In this document: piece by piece, positions 1 to 12,620 of the stretch
How positions within the stretch are numbered: position 1 is the stretch's first letter
How the letters are laid out: every line of letters starts with the position of its first letter
DNA from: Polyodon spathula
Lineage: Eukaryota > Chordata > Actinopteri > Acipenseriformes > Polyodontidae
Reading direction: 5' to 3'
Length of the DNA stretch: 64,000 nt
Assembly: GCF_017654505.1 (NCBI RefSeq)
Contig: NC_054547.1
Location: forward strand, 30,257,846-30,321,845
The notes under the pieces: generated by a model
Seen by the model: the letters and a program-made list of their open reading frames with translations, nothing else
The model's database searches: none
What the model was told of the DNA's origin: nothing
Program-made: the position numbers and the translations under genes

Positions 1-57
1 ATATATATATATTTAATATATATATATATAATATATATATTAGATATATATATAGTA
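1..57. repeat. (AT)n microsatellite
   Basis: Interrupted alternating AT at the window edge; it may extend outside. Confidence 0.9.
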
Positions 58-200
58 CAAATTGGTTCGACGTGGACCGAGATTAAATGTTATTTTGTGG
101 TCCACGTCCCCCTATTGAGTATTAATTTGTTGTTTTGTGAAGTGTGAAGTGTGAAGATGTAAGAGTGTACAAATAAATAATCTCTAAGAGATCGTCTTAC
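58..200. repeat. Hairpin plus AATAAA: possible LTR remnant
   Basis: A perfect 9-bp inverted repeat ACGTGGACC (70-78) / GGTCCACGT (99-107) encloses a 20-nt AT-rich loop. It is followed by a small GAAGTGT tandem and an AATAAATAAT polyadenylation-like string near 170. The layout resembles the hairpin-bearing LTR-like elements elsewhere in the window, but no TATA box and no termini are clear. Confidence 0.3.
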
Positions 201-201
201 C

Positions 202-302
<101 letters not shown>

Positions 303-1307
303 AAGTAGCTTTCGAGTTAAGGTGAAAAAAAGCAGTAACTATAGAACTGTGGATAGTTGGGATTTATGCAAATATTAGAATTACAAGAGCCAATCAAATC
401 ACACGAAACTGCAAAACTATATAGAAATATAAAAAAATAGATATGATTCCTAAACCAAATTTTAAACTGAATTGTGTTATTGACAATTTATCATTGATTA
501 ACCTTCAGTTTGGTGAAGGTCCTTGCTCACAGCAGCACTGACAGTGTTAGATTCCACAAACACAGTTTGTACTAATTTAATCAACAGTGTTTATGCCAGC
601 AATGTATCAGAGTTTTGCTTTAGGCTGCTCACAGTTGTAATTGCAATGTTTTTCATCAATCTGGTGGTGTTTTCTAAATATGCTCTTTAAAAAGGTGCCA
701 GTCAATCAATCAATCATCGAGCTAACCCATCATACCAATTCAGTGGCTTTCAGCTTCTCAGGATGTGGTCATTAGATTTTGAAAGGTGTAATAAAACAAG
801 CATGTCTCTTACAGGTATCAGAAAACATGAATATATGCTTCTGTCAAACACTATAGATCAACGCAAATGGACAATAACTAAAAGAAATTAATGTAAGCTG
901 ACACTTTTTTAAAACAAATTTTGAACTTGGTGACTGATAGGGAGCTGCTCTTATGCACCACCATACTTGTTGCAGTTTCTTAGCAACTGTTACTTCTTGT
1001 GAAATACACAAAGAGGCATACAAAGAACTTCAAATGGCACCAAAATGGGCATTTACAGCTCAATGGTAGTCATGGCACCTCATTAAAAACTGTTAAATCT
1101 ATCTCATTGATTCTGCGACAGTATAGTATAAAAAAATCATTATTTCTTCTCGAAAGAGTCAGTGCTGTGGATTTAATAATTCATGTATTCTTATTATTTG
1201 ATGTAAGCTTAATGATTTGCCCTCTAATTCTTATGTAACCTGAGCACGACACAGATTTGGGCTTTCAATCCTCTCAAAGAAATTGTTTTGATAAAGCAGA
1301 AGTATGA

Positions 1308-1425
1308 ATTAGTCATTTAGCAGACACTTTTATCCAAAGAGACTTACAGAGACTAGGGGGTGAACAATTCATCAACAAATGCCACTGCAGAGCCACTTAC
1401 AAATGGACCTCAGCTTAACTCGGCT
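1308..1425 (+). repeat. Fish interspersed repeat with 'agcagacacttttatccaaa' signature
   Basis: The string at 1318-1345 (tttagcagacacttttatcc then aaagagacttacaga) is a widely dispersed fish SINE/LINE tail signature as I remember it. The rest decays into unique sequence. A short related trace (cttagctgacgcccttatct) lies near 21352. Confidence 0.6.
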
Positions 1426-1599
1426 AAAAAATGCTTAGACTGACTTTCAAATATTATATTGTCTATCTTTGAATTACAAAGGGCTGAGGAATTAGTTATT
1501 GTGAGTTCTTATAATAACTTAAGATTAAAAATACTACTAATAAACGGTGATCAGTTTATATGAATATGCAGATATATGCATAGCACTGTGGGTATATGT

Positions 1600-3067
1600 A
1601 GATGTCGTCAAAAGTTTATATACCCCAATGGAAATTTATAATTTCTCAAAATGTATTGAAAACAAAGAATTTTAGGAAAAATCTTTTGTAGCAAAGGTTT
1701 TGCTTTTGTGGATGAGGAAAACAAGTAACAAGAAATAGATGTTTACAATGATCTATTTCAGCAATTCTTTTTACAAAACTCCAAAAATGCTAATTCAAAA
1801 GTATTCATACCCTCTGATGCTTTGATAGTATTGTCTATAAGGTGCTAGAAATTTCAATATGATAATGCAGAACCAAATTCTAGGTCTAGAAAATGCTGGA
1901 TTGTAGGTGTACATTCTTAGAGAGTATAAAAGAGTTAGGCATGATTGCTGTCATTACCAATAAGTCAATATGGGAAAAGGTGAAGCGCTATCTGAAGACC
2001 GTAGGCAGAAAAGTATTTATTGTCATAAAGCTGAAGAATACAAGAAGATTTCGAAGCATTTGAGTATCCCAATTTCAAATATTGTTTCCATTATCAAGAA
2101 GTACTGTCACAACTCTCCCTCGGTCTGGACGAAAGAAGGTTATTTCCTACGAACAAGTAAAAGAATTGTAAGGAAGGTTAATAACAATCCAGGATTGTCT
2201 ACCAAAGACAGCCAAACCATTTCATGGTAAAGGTCTAAATGGTTGAGGGCTAAGGAAAAAGACACTATTAGGAAAACGTCACAAGGACAATCGCTTAAAG
2301 CTTGCAAAAAGGCATTTGAATGATGGATATGGTCAAAGGTTTTGTGGAGTGATGAAACAGAAATTGACATATTTGGTCACGCTGATAGTCGGTACGTTTG
2401 GAGAAAGTCTGGTAAGGCGTACAAAGAAAAGAACACCATACCTACTGTCAAGCATGGAGGTGGTAATATCCTTCTATGGGACTGTTTTTCCTCTAATGGC
2501 ACAATGAATTTATTTCCAATACATGATAAAAATGTATTCTATAGCATACCAAAAGATATTGGCCAATCATCTAAAACCCTTTACTACAAAACATGGTTTA
2601 TAGCTCAACTGAACCTTCCAACACAACAGTGATACAAAGCACATATCAAAATCTAGTTCAGAATGGTTCAAGAAGAATAAAATCAGGGTTCTGGAATGGC
2701 CTAGTCAAAGTCCTGATCTAAATCTGACTGAGAATCTTTGGTATGAGTTGAAGAAGGCTGTGCACAAGAGAAATCCCCGGAATTTGAATGAACTAGAACA
2801 ATTTTGCATTGCAGAATAGTCAAAAATCACTAAAGAATCATGCCAAAAAATAATTGACAAAAATCCTAACCATTAAAAAAAGGTTATTATTGCTAAAGGT
2901 GCCTCAACCAGCTATCAATTTAATTTTCCTTGTCAGGGTATGAATACTTTAGAATTAGCGTTTTTGGAGTTTTGCAAAAAAATTGCTGAAATAAATAATA
3001 CATTTCTTGTAACTTTTTTCCTCGTCCACAAAAGCAAAACTTTTGCTACAAAAGATTTTTCCTGTAA

Positions 3068-3075
<8 letters not shown>
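1600..3075 (+). mobile_element. Degenerate Tc1-like transposon with long inverted repeats
   Basis: The left inverted repeat covers about 1604-1812 and the right about 2936-3075. The matching text includes AAAAATCTTTTGTAGCAAA and TTTTGCTTTTGTGGA on the left and the complement on the right, and the arms end inward at GTATTCATACC. Long repeats of about 200 bp are typical of the IR/DR Tc1 group. A TATA box (TATAAAAG, about 1925) precedes the transposase start at 1970. The outermost part of the right arm (the counterpart of 1604-1668) is missing and the element runs directly into a (TA)n tract. It is non-functional. Confidence 0.88.
1970..2819 (+). pseudogene. Tc1-family transposase pseudogene (DD34E type)
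   Basis: The first ORF (1970-2230) is a paired-like helix-turn-helix with GYKKIS-like EYKKISKHLSIPIS and SIIKKY. A second frame-2 stretch from 2342 carries WSDETEIDIFG (first catalytic Asp, codon 2351-2353) and GGGNILLWDCFSSNGT. After a frameshift, frame 3 carries the KHISK box (about 2637), [18 protein letters not shown] with the catalytic Glu at 2730-2732, and NLNELEQFC, ending at a stop at 2817-2819. The position corresponding to the second catalytic Asp reads Asn (2625-2627), and 34 residues separate it from the Glu. At least one frameshift, the stop at 2228-2230 and the Asn make it inactive. It stands alone in an intron, with no host role evident. Confidence 0.9.

Positions 3076-3134
<59 letters not shown>
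3070..3134. repeat. (TA)n microsatellite abutting Tc1 right end
   Basis: About 32 TA units begin where the right Tc1 arm stops. Confidence 0.95.
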
Positions 3135-3136
<2 letters not shown>

Positions 3137-3204
3137 AAGAGCTCTTTTAGGTACTGTACATGTAAGTTAATTCATTCACTGAATTTCTTCTTGAACTTCT
3201 TGCA

Positions 3205-3221
3205 TTATTATTATTATTATT

Positions 3222-3286
<65 letters not shown>
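3205..3286. repeat. (ATT)n / (AAT)n trinucleotide tract with inversion point
   Basis: TTA/ATT units switch to AAT units near 3225, so the tract can fold on itself. Confidence 0.93.
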
Positions 3287-3289
<3 letters not shown>

Positions 3290-3597
3290 TAGCAGAGATA
3301 TTTGTCCTATATAGAGACATGATTAGAAATAGATTTCTGTGTGACTTAGCATTTTTAAGTTGAACTCATTTAGAAAAAAGCATAATCTAAGTGCACGCAT
3401 GTTTTGCATTACAGTGAGAATCATACGGTATGTTACGACATTATTTTGTGTTGTGAATTGTTGTTGCCCGACAGTGGTCATGGATGTAAGTAAAAGAGAT
3501 TGTTTACTACCATCTACTAAGTTATTTTCTAGATTGACCGCTGAGCTGGCAAATCTACAGATTTACCGATTTTCCACATGAACCGTAACATATGAAT

Positions 3598-3665
3598 GCC
3601 TGGGGTGGTGATAACCCCAGAAGTGGTATATATCATCGAAACCACACGGCCCAAAGTGGTTTGTA
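3598..3665. repeat. Two consecutive short hairpins
   Basis: CTGGGGT...ACCCCAG (about 3600-3620) is followed by AAACCAC...GTGGTTT (about 3639-3662). Their close packing suggests the subterminal region of a DNA transposon, but I cannot place it in a family. Confidence 0.35.
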
Positions 3666-4926
3666 CCGATTATAACACGGCTACCTGTTAGTTGTGGGAA
3701 GAAAAATAATTAAAATACATTTAAATTAAGACAAAACCAGAAACTTTTATTGTGTATACATCCACAGTGTAATATAGTCCCAAATTTAATTTAATTTAAT
3801 TCATCATTCGCTTATTAAAAATAAACTGCACATGTTTGCAAAATATTGTGAATTTCTGCATCGAAAGTGCCATCTCATTACAAATTACAGGACTGAGCAC
3901 AAGCTGTGATGATGGGCGGAGTTTCAAATGACAATAAGGAAGTAAGGGGAGCAGCTGCGATGGAGACTGAAGCCGGATCTTGAATTGAGTTTGTGAACTC
4001 GTTATATGTGAGGCACATATATTCTAGTACATTTTCATCCTTTTGGCTCTCAAAATATGTTTTTGTTAGTTGTCGGACACCTTCGCGTCCAAGTCATGCC
4101 AGACTAAGTTGATGACTGAACCAGACTTTATGCACCAATCGGACCGCGGTGTCAGGGGACAGTACCTCAGTTTCCTGCAGACACTTCAAATCCAGTAATT
4201 CGGGGGGTGGTGTCTGGCCTTGTCTTTACCTGCTTTTTTAAGAGTTTTCCTGACATGAATAAATTATTGCTGGTTTTAAACTCGCTGTCAGCAGAGATGT
4301 TAAAACTACTACTGTTAAAATATGTATTTAGTCCAGCTCAGCGTTAGAAAACTAGAGACTGGATACTGATCCCCAGTTGAACTTCTTGCATTGGCATAAA
4401 ATTCCCTTAATGTTGTTGAGATTTTTTGAACATCCTCATAAAATGGGAATTTTTAAGTACATTAACCAGCCCATGCTGTAGTGTTTTGTGTGTGTTTTTT
4501 TCAATCTTTGTTTTCTTCTATTTCCTTTAGCTGCTCCTCATCTACTATTATGTGGTCTACTCTTGCTGGTGCACTTATTTTCTTTATTAATTTTTTTCAG
4601 GTAGACTGCTGTCTTCATTCAGAAAATTGGTGTTGTACCAGTTATATCATCCCAAATATATTAAAGGAAATAGGTCAAATGCCACTCATTTGTGGAAGTG
4701 GTTTTGTAACTAATAACATAAAATGGCAGTTTGTCATGGAATTTAGAATGTAGTGGTGCGTAGTGATTTATTCAGTGTGAAGCGGCTCATTATGCAAGCC
4801 GTGCTATACTCTATATATACGCATGGTCGTGTGATGCTGCTTAACTAATCAGAGGTTGTTCTTTTTCCAAGCTGTGTTATAAACATGTAGCAGGGTTTTC
4901 TGTGTTAAGCACTTCGAGAGGCTAAA

Positions 4927-5070
4927 ATGTTACGAACGACTGCTAAAAGAATAACCAATTATTTTCAAAGCAAAAATAGTGACAATGAATGCAAGGAGTC
5001 AAAATGAGCCGTCAATCAGGGCAGTCCACCGCCTAATACTATATTTGCACCGGCTGCTTCATTAAAAAAA
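4927..5070 (+). pseudogene. Possible hAT transposase N-terminal relic
   Basis: An ATG at 4927 opens 28 codons reading MLRTTAKRITNYFQSKNSDN and on to a TGA. The frame then continues with a Pro-rich stretch. The basic ITNYF motif resembles the SITKYYF motif at the start of the hAT relic at 27397 and the start of many BED/hAT proteins. A TATA-like tatatatacg lies about 115 bp upstream. Evidence is thin. Confidence 0.25.
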
Positions 5071-5418
5071 ATATTATGATTATTTTTGGGTATTATCATT
5101 CAGTCCACTTTTTGTTGTATTATTGTACTGTAAGGTGATATATAGTGCATAATAGCTATACATATGTACCAAAAAAAGAATTTAAAAAAGCATGTTCCTT
5201 TTGGTTGTGATATCGTAACACTGGTCAAACAAAACTTACATGTTTACAGAGTAAAAGCTGACAATTTGTTTTTAATTGAAAGCACTTTGGAGATTATACA
5301 CACAGCATAACCTAACTGTGTGATTTAAAAGATTAACCAGCTTTCAATTGAAATGGGTTGGTTCAGTGAGACCTTAAATCAAAAATTATTCAGAACTGCT
5401 GTATTCGTCCCATCCCTA

Positions 5419-5427
<9 letters not shown>

Positions 5428-5503
<76 letters not shown>
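5428..5503. repeat. (AT)n microsatellite
   Basis: A nearly uninterrupted AT dinucleotide tract of about 75 bp. Confidence 0.95.
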
Positions 5504-5505
<2 letters not shown>

Positions 5506-6484
5506 TCTTTTTTTATTTACAGTCATGGACTAAAATGTAAAATGCATTTCCCTTTTAGTATTCTAATTTTGCCTTGGTAAATTGTCGATTCAATTGTCTT
5601 TTTACTTCTTTATAAGCGCTTTATCTTTAACTTTAAGAAGTGTCTGCATAAAATAATTACATTAAATTTAAATTTTGCTGCCAGTCAGCTTGTGATAAAA
5701 TCTCATAGGACTCTTCTTTGTGGAAAGCCTTCAATGTGTAAACTATTACACCCAATTGCTACCAAATAAGAATATTGTATTAAATCTAGATTAGTAAAGC
5801 TCCATTAATTCCATTGAACAGTGTGACATCCTAAGGAATGTCGCCGACTGAAGCTACAAATAATTAAGACTACGTGTATTGTAATGACTTCTAAAAAAAA
5901 AAAAAAAAAAAAAACAAAAACACAGAAGTTTACGTGTTTACAAATGGTAGAATTGTGGTAGAATCGCAGAATGGTGGTTTAACACTCAAAACACTGTGTA
6001 AAAGGCATTATATATTGTGCCAGCAGGAAGCTTGGTTGGAACTGAGTTGCCAATGCTGAGGGGTGGAGTCGATCTCAAAAATATGTCTGGCTTTATTTTG
6101 CGTTAATTGGCAAGGCGACTTTTATTCAATCTAATTTTCCAGTTTGTTTTTAATTAGTTTTTCTAATGCAGTGGCATTTCCAGGTCTCTCAGACTGATTG
6201 AATAGCACCACAGAATAGAATATCAGCAACCTAACAGGTGGATTCAAACACATTGGCGTTTTCTAGCCAGCATTGTATTTCCTGTTAAATAATGACGCTA
6301 CAGATTTCAAATTACAGCTTATTTGACATAAGGTATGTATTAGGAGGCAGGGGTTCGAAGTATTTGACTAAATAGTTGTGATATTAATATATCAAACTTG
6401 TAGATACCCTTTACTCCACACAAAATGCACATCTTCACTGGTTTTGAGGAAAAACATCAGTTGCAAATGAAATCTGGCAAAGCT

Positions 6485-6486
<2 letters not shown>

Positions 6487-6557
<71 letters not shown>
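6487..6557. repeat. (TC)n microsatellite
   Basis: About 35 CT units without interruption. Confidence 0.95.
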
Positions 6558-6560
<3 letters not shown>

Positions 6561-7309
6561 GAAGTGTCAAATGTAACATCTTGGAGTGCTGCTGTAAATT
6601 ATTAATATCAGTTTGCCGTAATAATTTACCCACAGTGCCGGCTTTTGAGCCAGCGGTTCAAAACATGCCATCTGGCTATAAAACAAGGTCTACATGGTGC
6701 TCTCTTAGGGCACTTTAGTTACACTTCACAGACACACATGCTGAAAAACACAGCGCAGGCCTCTGCACTGAGAGAAATCAGCAAAATCAAAAGGTCAAAA
6801 TCAATATGAAGTCGATAGACCTGTTTTGGCTATAAACAAATATATTACAAATACTAAGAAATGACTTGGAGGCAACCTAACAACGTGATACATAACAGCT
6901 TCCCGAAATAATGCATATTCCCTCTGTAATAAGTTCATGGGTTGCTGACAACAACTCAAGTGTTAGTCTCTCTGTTGGCTGATAATTCAGGTTATAGCCC
7001 TACACCACGTTCTGATCCATTTTAACTGATAACTCCCTTTTATCGAGTAGACGTGAACTTGATCTCAGTCCTAACGCATGTTAAAAAGTAGTGTGCAACA
7101 AAAACTGCAGACTAATAATGAAGTATATTGTTTGCGACTTAGATACATTTGTCAACATTTAAATTATATTCCTAAGCTACTGTTTAATCATAAAGATTCA
7201 AGACAAAATTATTGACATTCACTGCCATCATTTCTCATTGTAAAACTAATTTAAGTTCCTTGTGCAATTATTTTATCAGTAGCTCCAGTCTATATATTTA
7301 TTTCAACTG

Positions 7310-7560
7310 CAGCGTTGCTGCCAGAGTGGGTCTCGTCTGTCCCACAGCTCATGCATGCTCCTGATCATCATTCAGGCAAGTAGTCGGCTGAGATGATTTC
7401 CGATGCTTTCCTGGAAGAGAGCCATTAACCTCTGTCACATACCCGGTAGAACTGAGGTCAGGAAACTTGCAGCCCTCCAAGAATGTGTTCACAGGCAGTG
7501 CTGAGATCTGAACCCAAATGGCTCAGCTATAGAAGTTAAGCACATACAGTCACAGCATAG
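7310..7560 (-). repeat. Possible old tRNA-headed SINE
   Basis: On the minus strand GGGTTCAGATCTC resembles a pol III B box, preceded by TATAGCTGAGCC, which resembles an A box at roughly tRNA spacing. A moderately GC-rich body runs to about 7310. No target duplication was found. It could equally be unique intronic sequence. Confidence 0.25.
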
Positions 7561-8046
7561 TCAGCCTGTTATTTCACCTTGCATGTTTTCCTTTCACAGC
7601 AAACCACATGGGACCTACTGCAATAAGAGTAAAAGGTATTAACAGATGTAGGTGTCTAGCAACAGTGAGCTATCAAAAAATAAACATGGTGCAGACACAA
7701 CCCTGGACACCAGCTAAAGAGATAAGGCTACTGGGCAATTTCTGAAGTGATGCTCTGTTCTGATAACAAACATTTACAGTATCTTTGTTTTCCGTCTGTA
7801 CTACTGATAAAATAATCTCCATATCAACCCTGCTCCCAGGCCCACTGTAAGCCATGTTTTACTGAAGCAGACATTAATTTTACTTTGATTTAACTTCACA
7901 TTAATCTAGACTGAAAAACAAGGACATTCACCAACTGGAAATCAATGCAACAAAATACACTAAATATAACATGTGTAAAATTATTATTAACACTACAGTT
8001 AATTACCAAGTGCATACTGTATATAGTATCACAGTAGTCCTTTAAG

Positions 8047-8047
<1 letters not shown>

Positions 8048-8102
<55 letters not shown>

Positions 8103-8113
8103 TAATAATAATA
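8048..8113. repeat. (AAT)n microsatellite
   Basis: A TAA/AAT tract with one interruption near 8097. Confidence 0.95.
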
Positions 8114-9171
8114 CAGGGCTCACTGGATTAATCTGAAAAGGGTTCAGACAATTAAATTTCCACATCAAAACCTATAATTTTCACTACAGAATTCTTAAAG
8201 GGCCTTCTATACAGTTACCAGTGTACTAGTGGAGTGTGCTAAAAAAACATTTTCAGAGTAATTACAGAATAATGCAAAGCTGTTAGCTCTTAACTAAATG
8301 CACAGTTTCTCATGTTTACACAATCATTGAGTATCAATCATTCACAGACTGACACCTTTATTTAATATAGAATCTGTCGTGATAAAACAAACTCAAATCC
8401 ATTCATATTTTATAAGAAATACTTTTCATACCTTTCTTTAAAAAAAAAAAACACTTTCCTTAGTTTTCTTAGAAATGCATCATCAGTGAAATGTGGGATT
8501 GTAGTACTGGGCAAGGTGTTATCTCTGGTTAAACTTGACAAAAAAAATACATAGCCCAGTTTCCAACATAGTAGTTTGAGTTAGGTACAGTGATTACCAT
8601 AATAGGATAACTGAAACATCAGGGGAAAAAAAAAACAACCTTCTAAACCTTTTTTTAGGTCCATGCATGTCCTTTAAAATAGCAAGTTCACAGTGTTTAT
8701 GGGAAGATATATTAAATAAAGTAAACTCTAATAAATCTGCACCTAGAGGAAATCAATTCTGACAGTCTCTTATTTCCTGCATTAGCATCCAAAAAACAAA
8801 ATATCTGCCAATCTATTCTTTATTGCATTTGCCATCTTTGAAACAGAGGCAACCAAAATTAAACCAGCTGCTGAAATGTATATGCACCTGCAGGGCTTTC
8901 AACTTGCATTCATATTAAAAAAAAAAAAAAAAAATGTAATGTGTTTGCACTTCAAAGGGGTGACTGCATGTGTTATATGAAGTCCAGGCTTTGCAAAAAA
9001 AATACAAGCTTTCAAATTCTTTAGATGGAAAGAAGTGAGGAGCTGTATAATTTTCATACTATAAGGTGTCGGGTACATATTGTCTATTTTTCTTGTTCAT
9101 TTTTAACAATTATTTTCCAATCTATTCACCCTGCATTTATAACGTGCTGCTCATATACCATGCTTTGTCGT

Positions 9172-9250
9172 TAACAGAACCTGGTAGTGAACTACCAACT
9201 TCACAGTTCCTGAGCGAGCGCCTCAACCACTGTACAAAACAATGGATCGC
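9172..9250 (-). repeat. tRNA-like SINE head fragment
   Basis: The minus strand reads GTGGTTGAGGCGCTCGCTC, then GGTAGTTCACTACCAGG, an A-box-like and palindromic B-box-like pair. The rest of a SINE body is not recognisable. Confidence 0.3.
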
Positions 9251-10165
9251 CCTTGACGTCTGTATTTTTCAAGCATTTCCTGGTCTCATTCTCATGGTTC
9301 AGCAGCATCCATGATGGTCGCGCATCAAACAACACTGAACGCTACACGTGAATGCCCGACAGTGTACGGAAAGAACAAAATTGGTGCATTTCACACAATT
9401 AAAATGTAAACGTGGCATATAGACAGACTGAACACCTCAATATACTGCCAGATTGTGATACTCAAGCTTTCTCGTCATTGGTAAAGTGGTTCTGAGTAAT
9501 GCAAGTATGGTATAGAGTAATGCACAGGCAAAGATATGCATTCCCAGCACTGACCCAATAAGTATGTCCCCTCTGTGACAAGGATTTGTGTTAATTTCAT
9601 TTTTGTGTTCTCTATATTTCTTTGTGTTTTATATTATGGAGGTATACAAATTGTCTTAAAAAATGTATGGTGACAAAAAATGTCCTGGTACTTTTTCAAT
9701 TTTGGAGCCATTGTTCTTTTTTTATGCTGTATCATTTGGGAAAAAAATTAAAAAAAAAATCTGTTTGATAAAACAAAAATAAAGGTTTTTGAGTTTCTGC
9801 TATATTTAGTGAAGTTAATAGTATTTGTAAATAGTTAAATGGATAAAATGATTAGAATTATAGGATTACGAAAACTCAGCATTCTTTCCATGAAAGTCGC
9901 TAAATACAAAATCAAATGAGAACGTTCCCTTTGGGTTACATCTCCTATTCTAAATCACCCATAACCATGCTACATCACTTCAGCATTTGTGTTTCACTGA
10001 TCTTCTACTGTATATGAAAATGTGCAATGCTCCAAACGTACGATTAATTGTTCTCAGAAACTGAAGCCAGTTAAATCTTCTTTGCAAGCTGCCACTTCAA
10101 CATGTGAGAATGTTTAATCTCTGCACATACTTGTAGCCAAGCAGAAGCCCTGTCAGTGATATAAG

Positions 10166-10503
10166 TTTGGCAGGGATGGGTTACATCTATTCCTGCCAAC
10201 GTTCCCAGGTGTGGCTATTCTCTAATTAGGTATTTGAGCGCTAAATGGCCACACACATATAAAAGGGAGAGAAAACCCTTTTGTTTGAAGGAGTTTGGGG
10301 TGAGTGTTTGAGCTGTGTTTTTGAAGAATCTAGTGAAGGCTCGGCCCAGGCTGGACAACATTTATTTAGAAGTGTATGTATTTTTTTTTTTGTTTGGACC
10401 TTTGTTTCTTTGTTTTGTTTGTAATTGTTGAATAAACTTGCACAAACATCGCTTCACTGCAGATTTCCTGTTTCACCTTGGGCAACAGCGCTATCCTGCC
10501 ACA
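10166..10503 (+). mobile_element. LTR-like element with hairpin-TATA-AATAAA (copy D)
   Basis: The termini are imperfect inverted repeats: GGCAGGGATGGG at the left and ATCCTGCCACA at the right. Internally an 11-bp stem (10209-10219 / 10244-10254, one G-T pair) is followed directly by TATAAAAGG (10258), and AATAAACTTGC lies near 10432, matching the U3-R-U5 order of an LTR. No exact target duplication was found, and no internal retrotransposon genes flank it, so it would be a solo LTR. The same terminal motif recurs at 37714-38156. Confidence 0.55.
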
Positions 10504-11079
10504 ATCATAGTATGCAAAAGACTTGGAAAAATAGTTTTAACATTTACAAAGTACTCTCTTCTGGTCAAAGCATTGCTTTATGAGGCATAATTACATTTTC
10601 AATCACAAGTTCAAATCATGCCAATGACAGGTGAGGCTGGGTTCCTGTCAATATTCCAACCGCGAGAGACTTTTATGGACAAAGCAGTGTATTTAATAGC
10701 ATTAGCATATAAGCGATGGCAGTTGATGCATTGTGTCCAATATTGCTAAACAGCGGCTCTGCCATTCCAGATTGTATCATGATGCTGATAATGATGTATT
10801 GTGGCCAAGGGCTTTATTGTGGAGATGCATTGCTTCTGGTTATTTTATTTTATACATTATTACTCTGCTGAACTGACCCATATTTTGATAACAGAACAAC
10901 AAAAAAAGGTATATTGTACGTTATTTTTATAATGTATTTATATTATTATTGTTAGTAGTAACATGTATTCTGTTGTGTACAGACGAATTAAAGCCGTCAT
11001 TGTTGTGCGAGACCGGCGAAAAGTCAGATTCATAATACAGTCACATGAATGAAGTTAAAATTCCCATTCATAAAAACCT

Positions 11080-11481
11080 TGTGCAGAAGGTGGTCATCTC
11101 CCGAGTTAATTAATTGATTAATTGTTGCTAATCGGGAGATGGTCCCCTGTCTAAAAGCCTACAGCTGTCTGTACCAGGTGGAGAATGTCAGAGGAGAGAC
11201 GTAAGTCTGTGCAAAATGATTAAAAAAACTGAAGTAAAAAAACAATTGCTATACATGCTGGCTAAAACCCAGCATGATACTTGTTTGTTTAGTTCACTGC
11301 AGTTTTGTTTTTGTTTGTTTGATTGGCCCTTGTGCCCTTTTGTTTGGTGTTTTGTATAAATCTATTTTACTATTTAATAAATAAAACACTGAGCGCCATT
11401 GCGCTTCAGTTTTGCCCTGCCCTTCGTTTGTTTTCAGTCTGCTTCTGGTCTGACGTCACCACTGAAAGCTATCCTGTACAT
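11080..11481 (+). mobile_element. LTR-like element (copy A of the 15.9/40.2 kb family)
   Basis: The right half aligns by eye with the elements at 15890 and 40205: CAATTGCTA, CAGCATGATACTTGTTTG, a T/G-rich tract, AATAAATAAAACACTGAGCGC, and CTGACGTCACCACTGAAAGC before the end. The left part differs but holds a perfect 10-bp stem CATCTCCCGA (11095-11104) / TCGGGAGATG (11132-11141) with an AT-rich 27-nt loop, upstream of a weak TATA (CTAAAAG). A TGTGCAG start and CTGTACA end are plausible but unproven. Confidence 0.6.
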
Positions 11482-12138
11482 GGCATTGATGTAAAATAAC
11501 AAAAACAAGTAGAGGATAAGAATTTTTCACTATTCCGTCTGCATTTTTTCTTAGCTGCCGAATGCTGTTCAGCCAAGTAGGTATTGCAATTCTATTTTCA
11601 GACACTTGTATATAACCAAGTAAAAGCCCACAAGGGAAATACTTGTAGATTTTTTTTTATATAGAAGACTAAAATAATAAATGTATCCACAGCACAAATA
11701 CCCATAGCTGCAGTACATAGAGAATGCATTAAATGTTTGGACAGCTTTATTGCCCAAACTGGGGTATTCATTAATGACCTCACTAACAGACTACAATAAA
11801 TTAGAATAATTTAAAGCAAAATAATCACCATTTTCAATTTAACGCATCAAGTATTCGTTTATCTCTTTCTTCAAAATCATACTTGAAGGAATTCGTAGTT
11901 CATAGATGTACAGAATAGTAAAGAAATAAGGAAAAGTGAATAAATCAGCATGACAAACAAGAATAAAGTAACAACATACCTTTCAAAAATGTGTTTAAAA
12001 TGTGTTAGTAGTATTAGGTGCATCATGCATAAAAATTCAGCAATAGTTTGGAGTTTTGAAGTAAGATGGTGGGGCATTTACAGAATTAATGTTATAAGAA
12101 AGCAAAAAAAAGATGTTCTTTATTGTCACGGCACCTAC

Positions 12139-12620
12139 AAGGGCTGTTGTTGACTTTCCAAATAGCAATCGATTAATCGGGCACACAAAATATAAATCAT
12201 TCAGGAAAATTTTGATAATTTTTGCTTCAATGTGCACAATTTATTTACATGTTGTTTGCCAGGAATACAAGCTTGTTGACCTGCTCTGGATTCAAGGCAT
12301 TGCGCTTTTTGTTTACATCGAATACACAGAAGGCGTGTACTTACAAAGCATTTTCAAAACTGATTCGCTGGTAGTCAGGACAGGACAAGCAAATCAGATG
12401 CTAGTTAACACTTAAGCAGGAAAAGAAGAGCACACCCACTGCTCGTCTGTGGCAGGAATACCAAGGCAGGGCGTTCGGTGCAGTTTCATTGATAAACTTA
12501 ATGTATTAACTATGCATATTACAAAAATGTAATTACGTAATCGATTATCCAGTATTTATATCAGTGTATATAATGAGGGTTGGCATTGATTGAAAAATCA
12601 ATTTAATCGTAGCAGCTCTA
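12139..12620. mobile_element. Non-autonomous hAT element with 8-bp target duplication
   Basis: It begins AAGGGCTGTTG and ends TAGCAGCTCTA, an inverted pair resembling the hAT TAGGGCTG terminus. Subterminal CGATTAATCG-type motifs occur at both sides (12169 and 12598). The flanks are GCACCTAC (12131-12138) and GCACCTAG (12621-12628), an 8-bp duplication with one mismatch, as expected of hAT. The 482-bp interior has no transposase. Confidence 0.75.
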
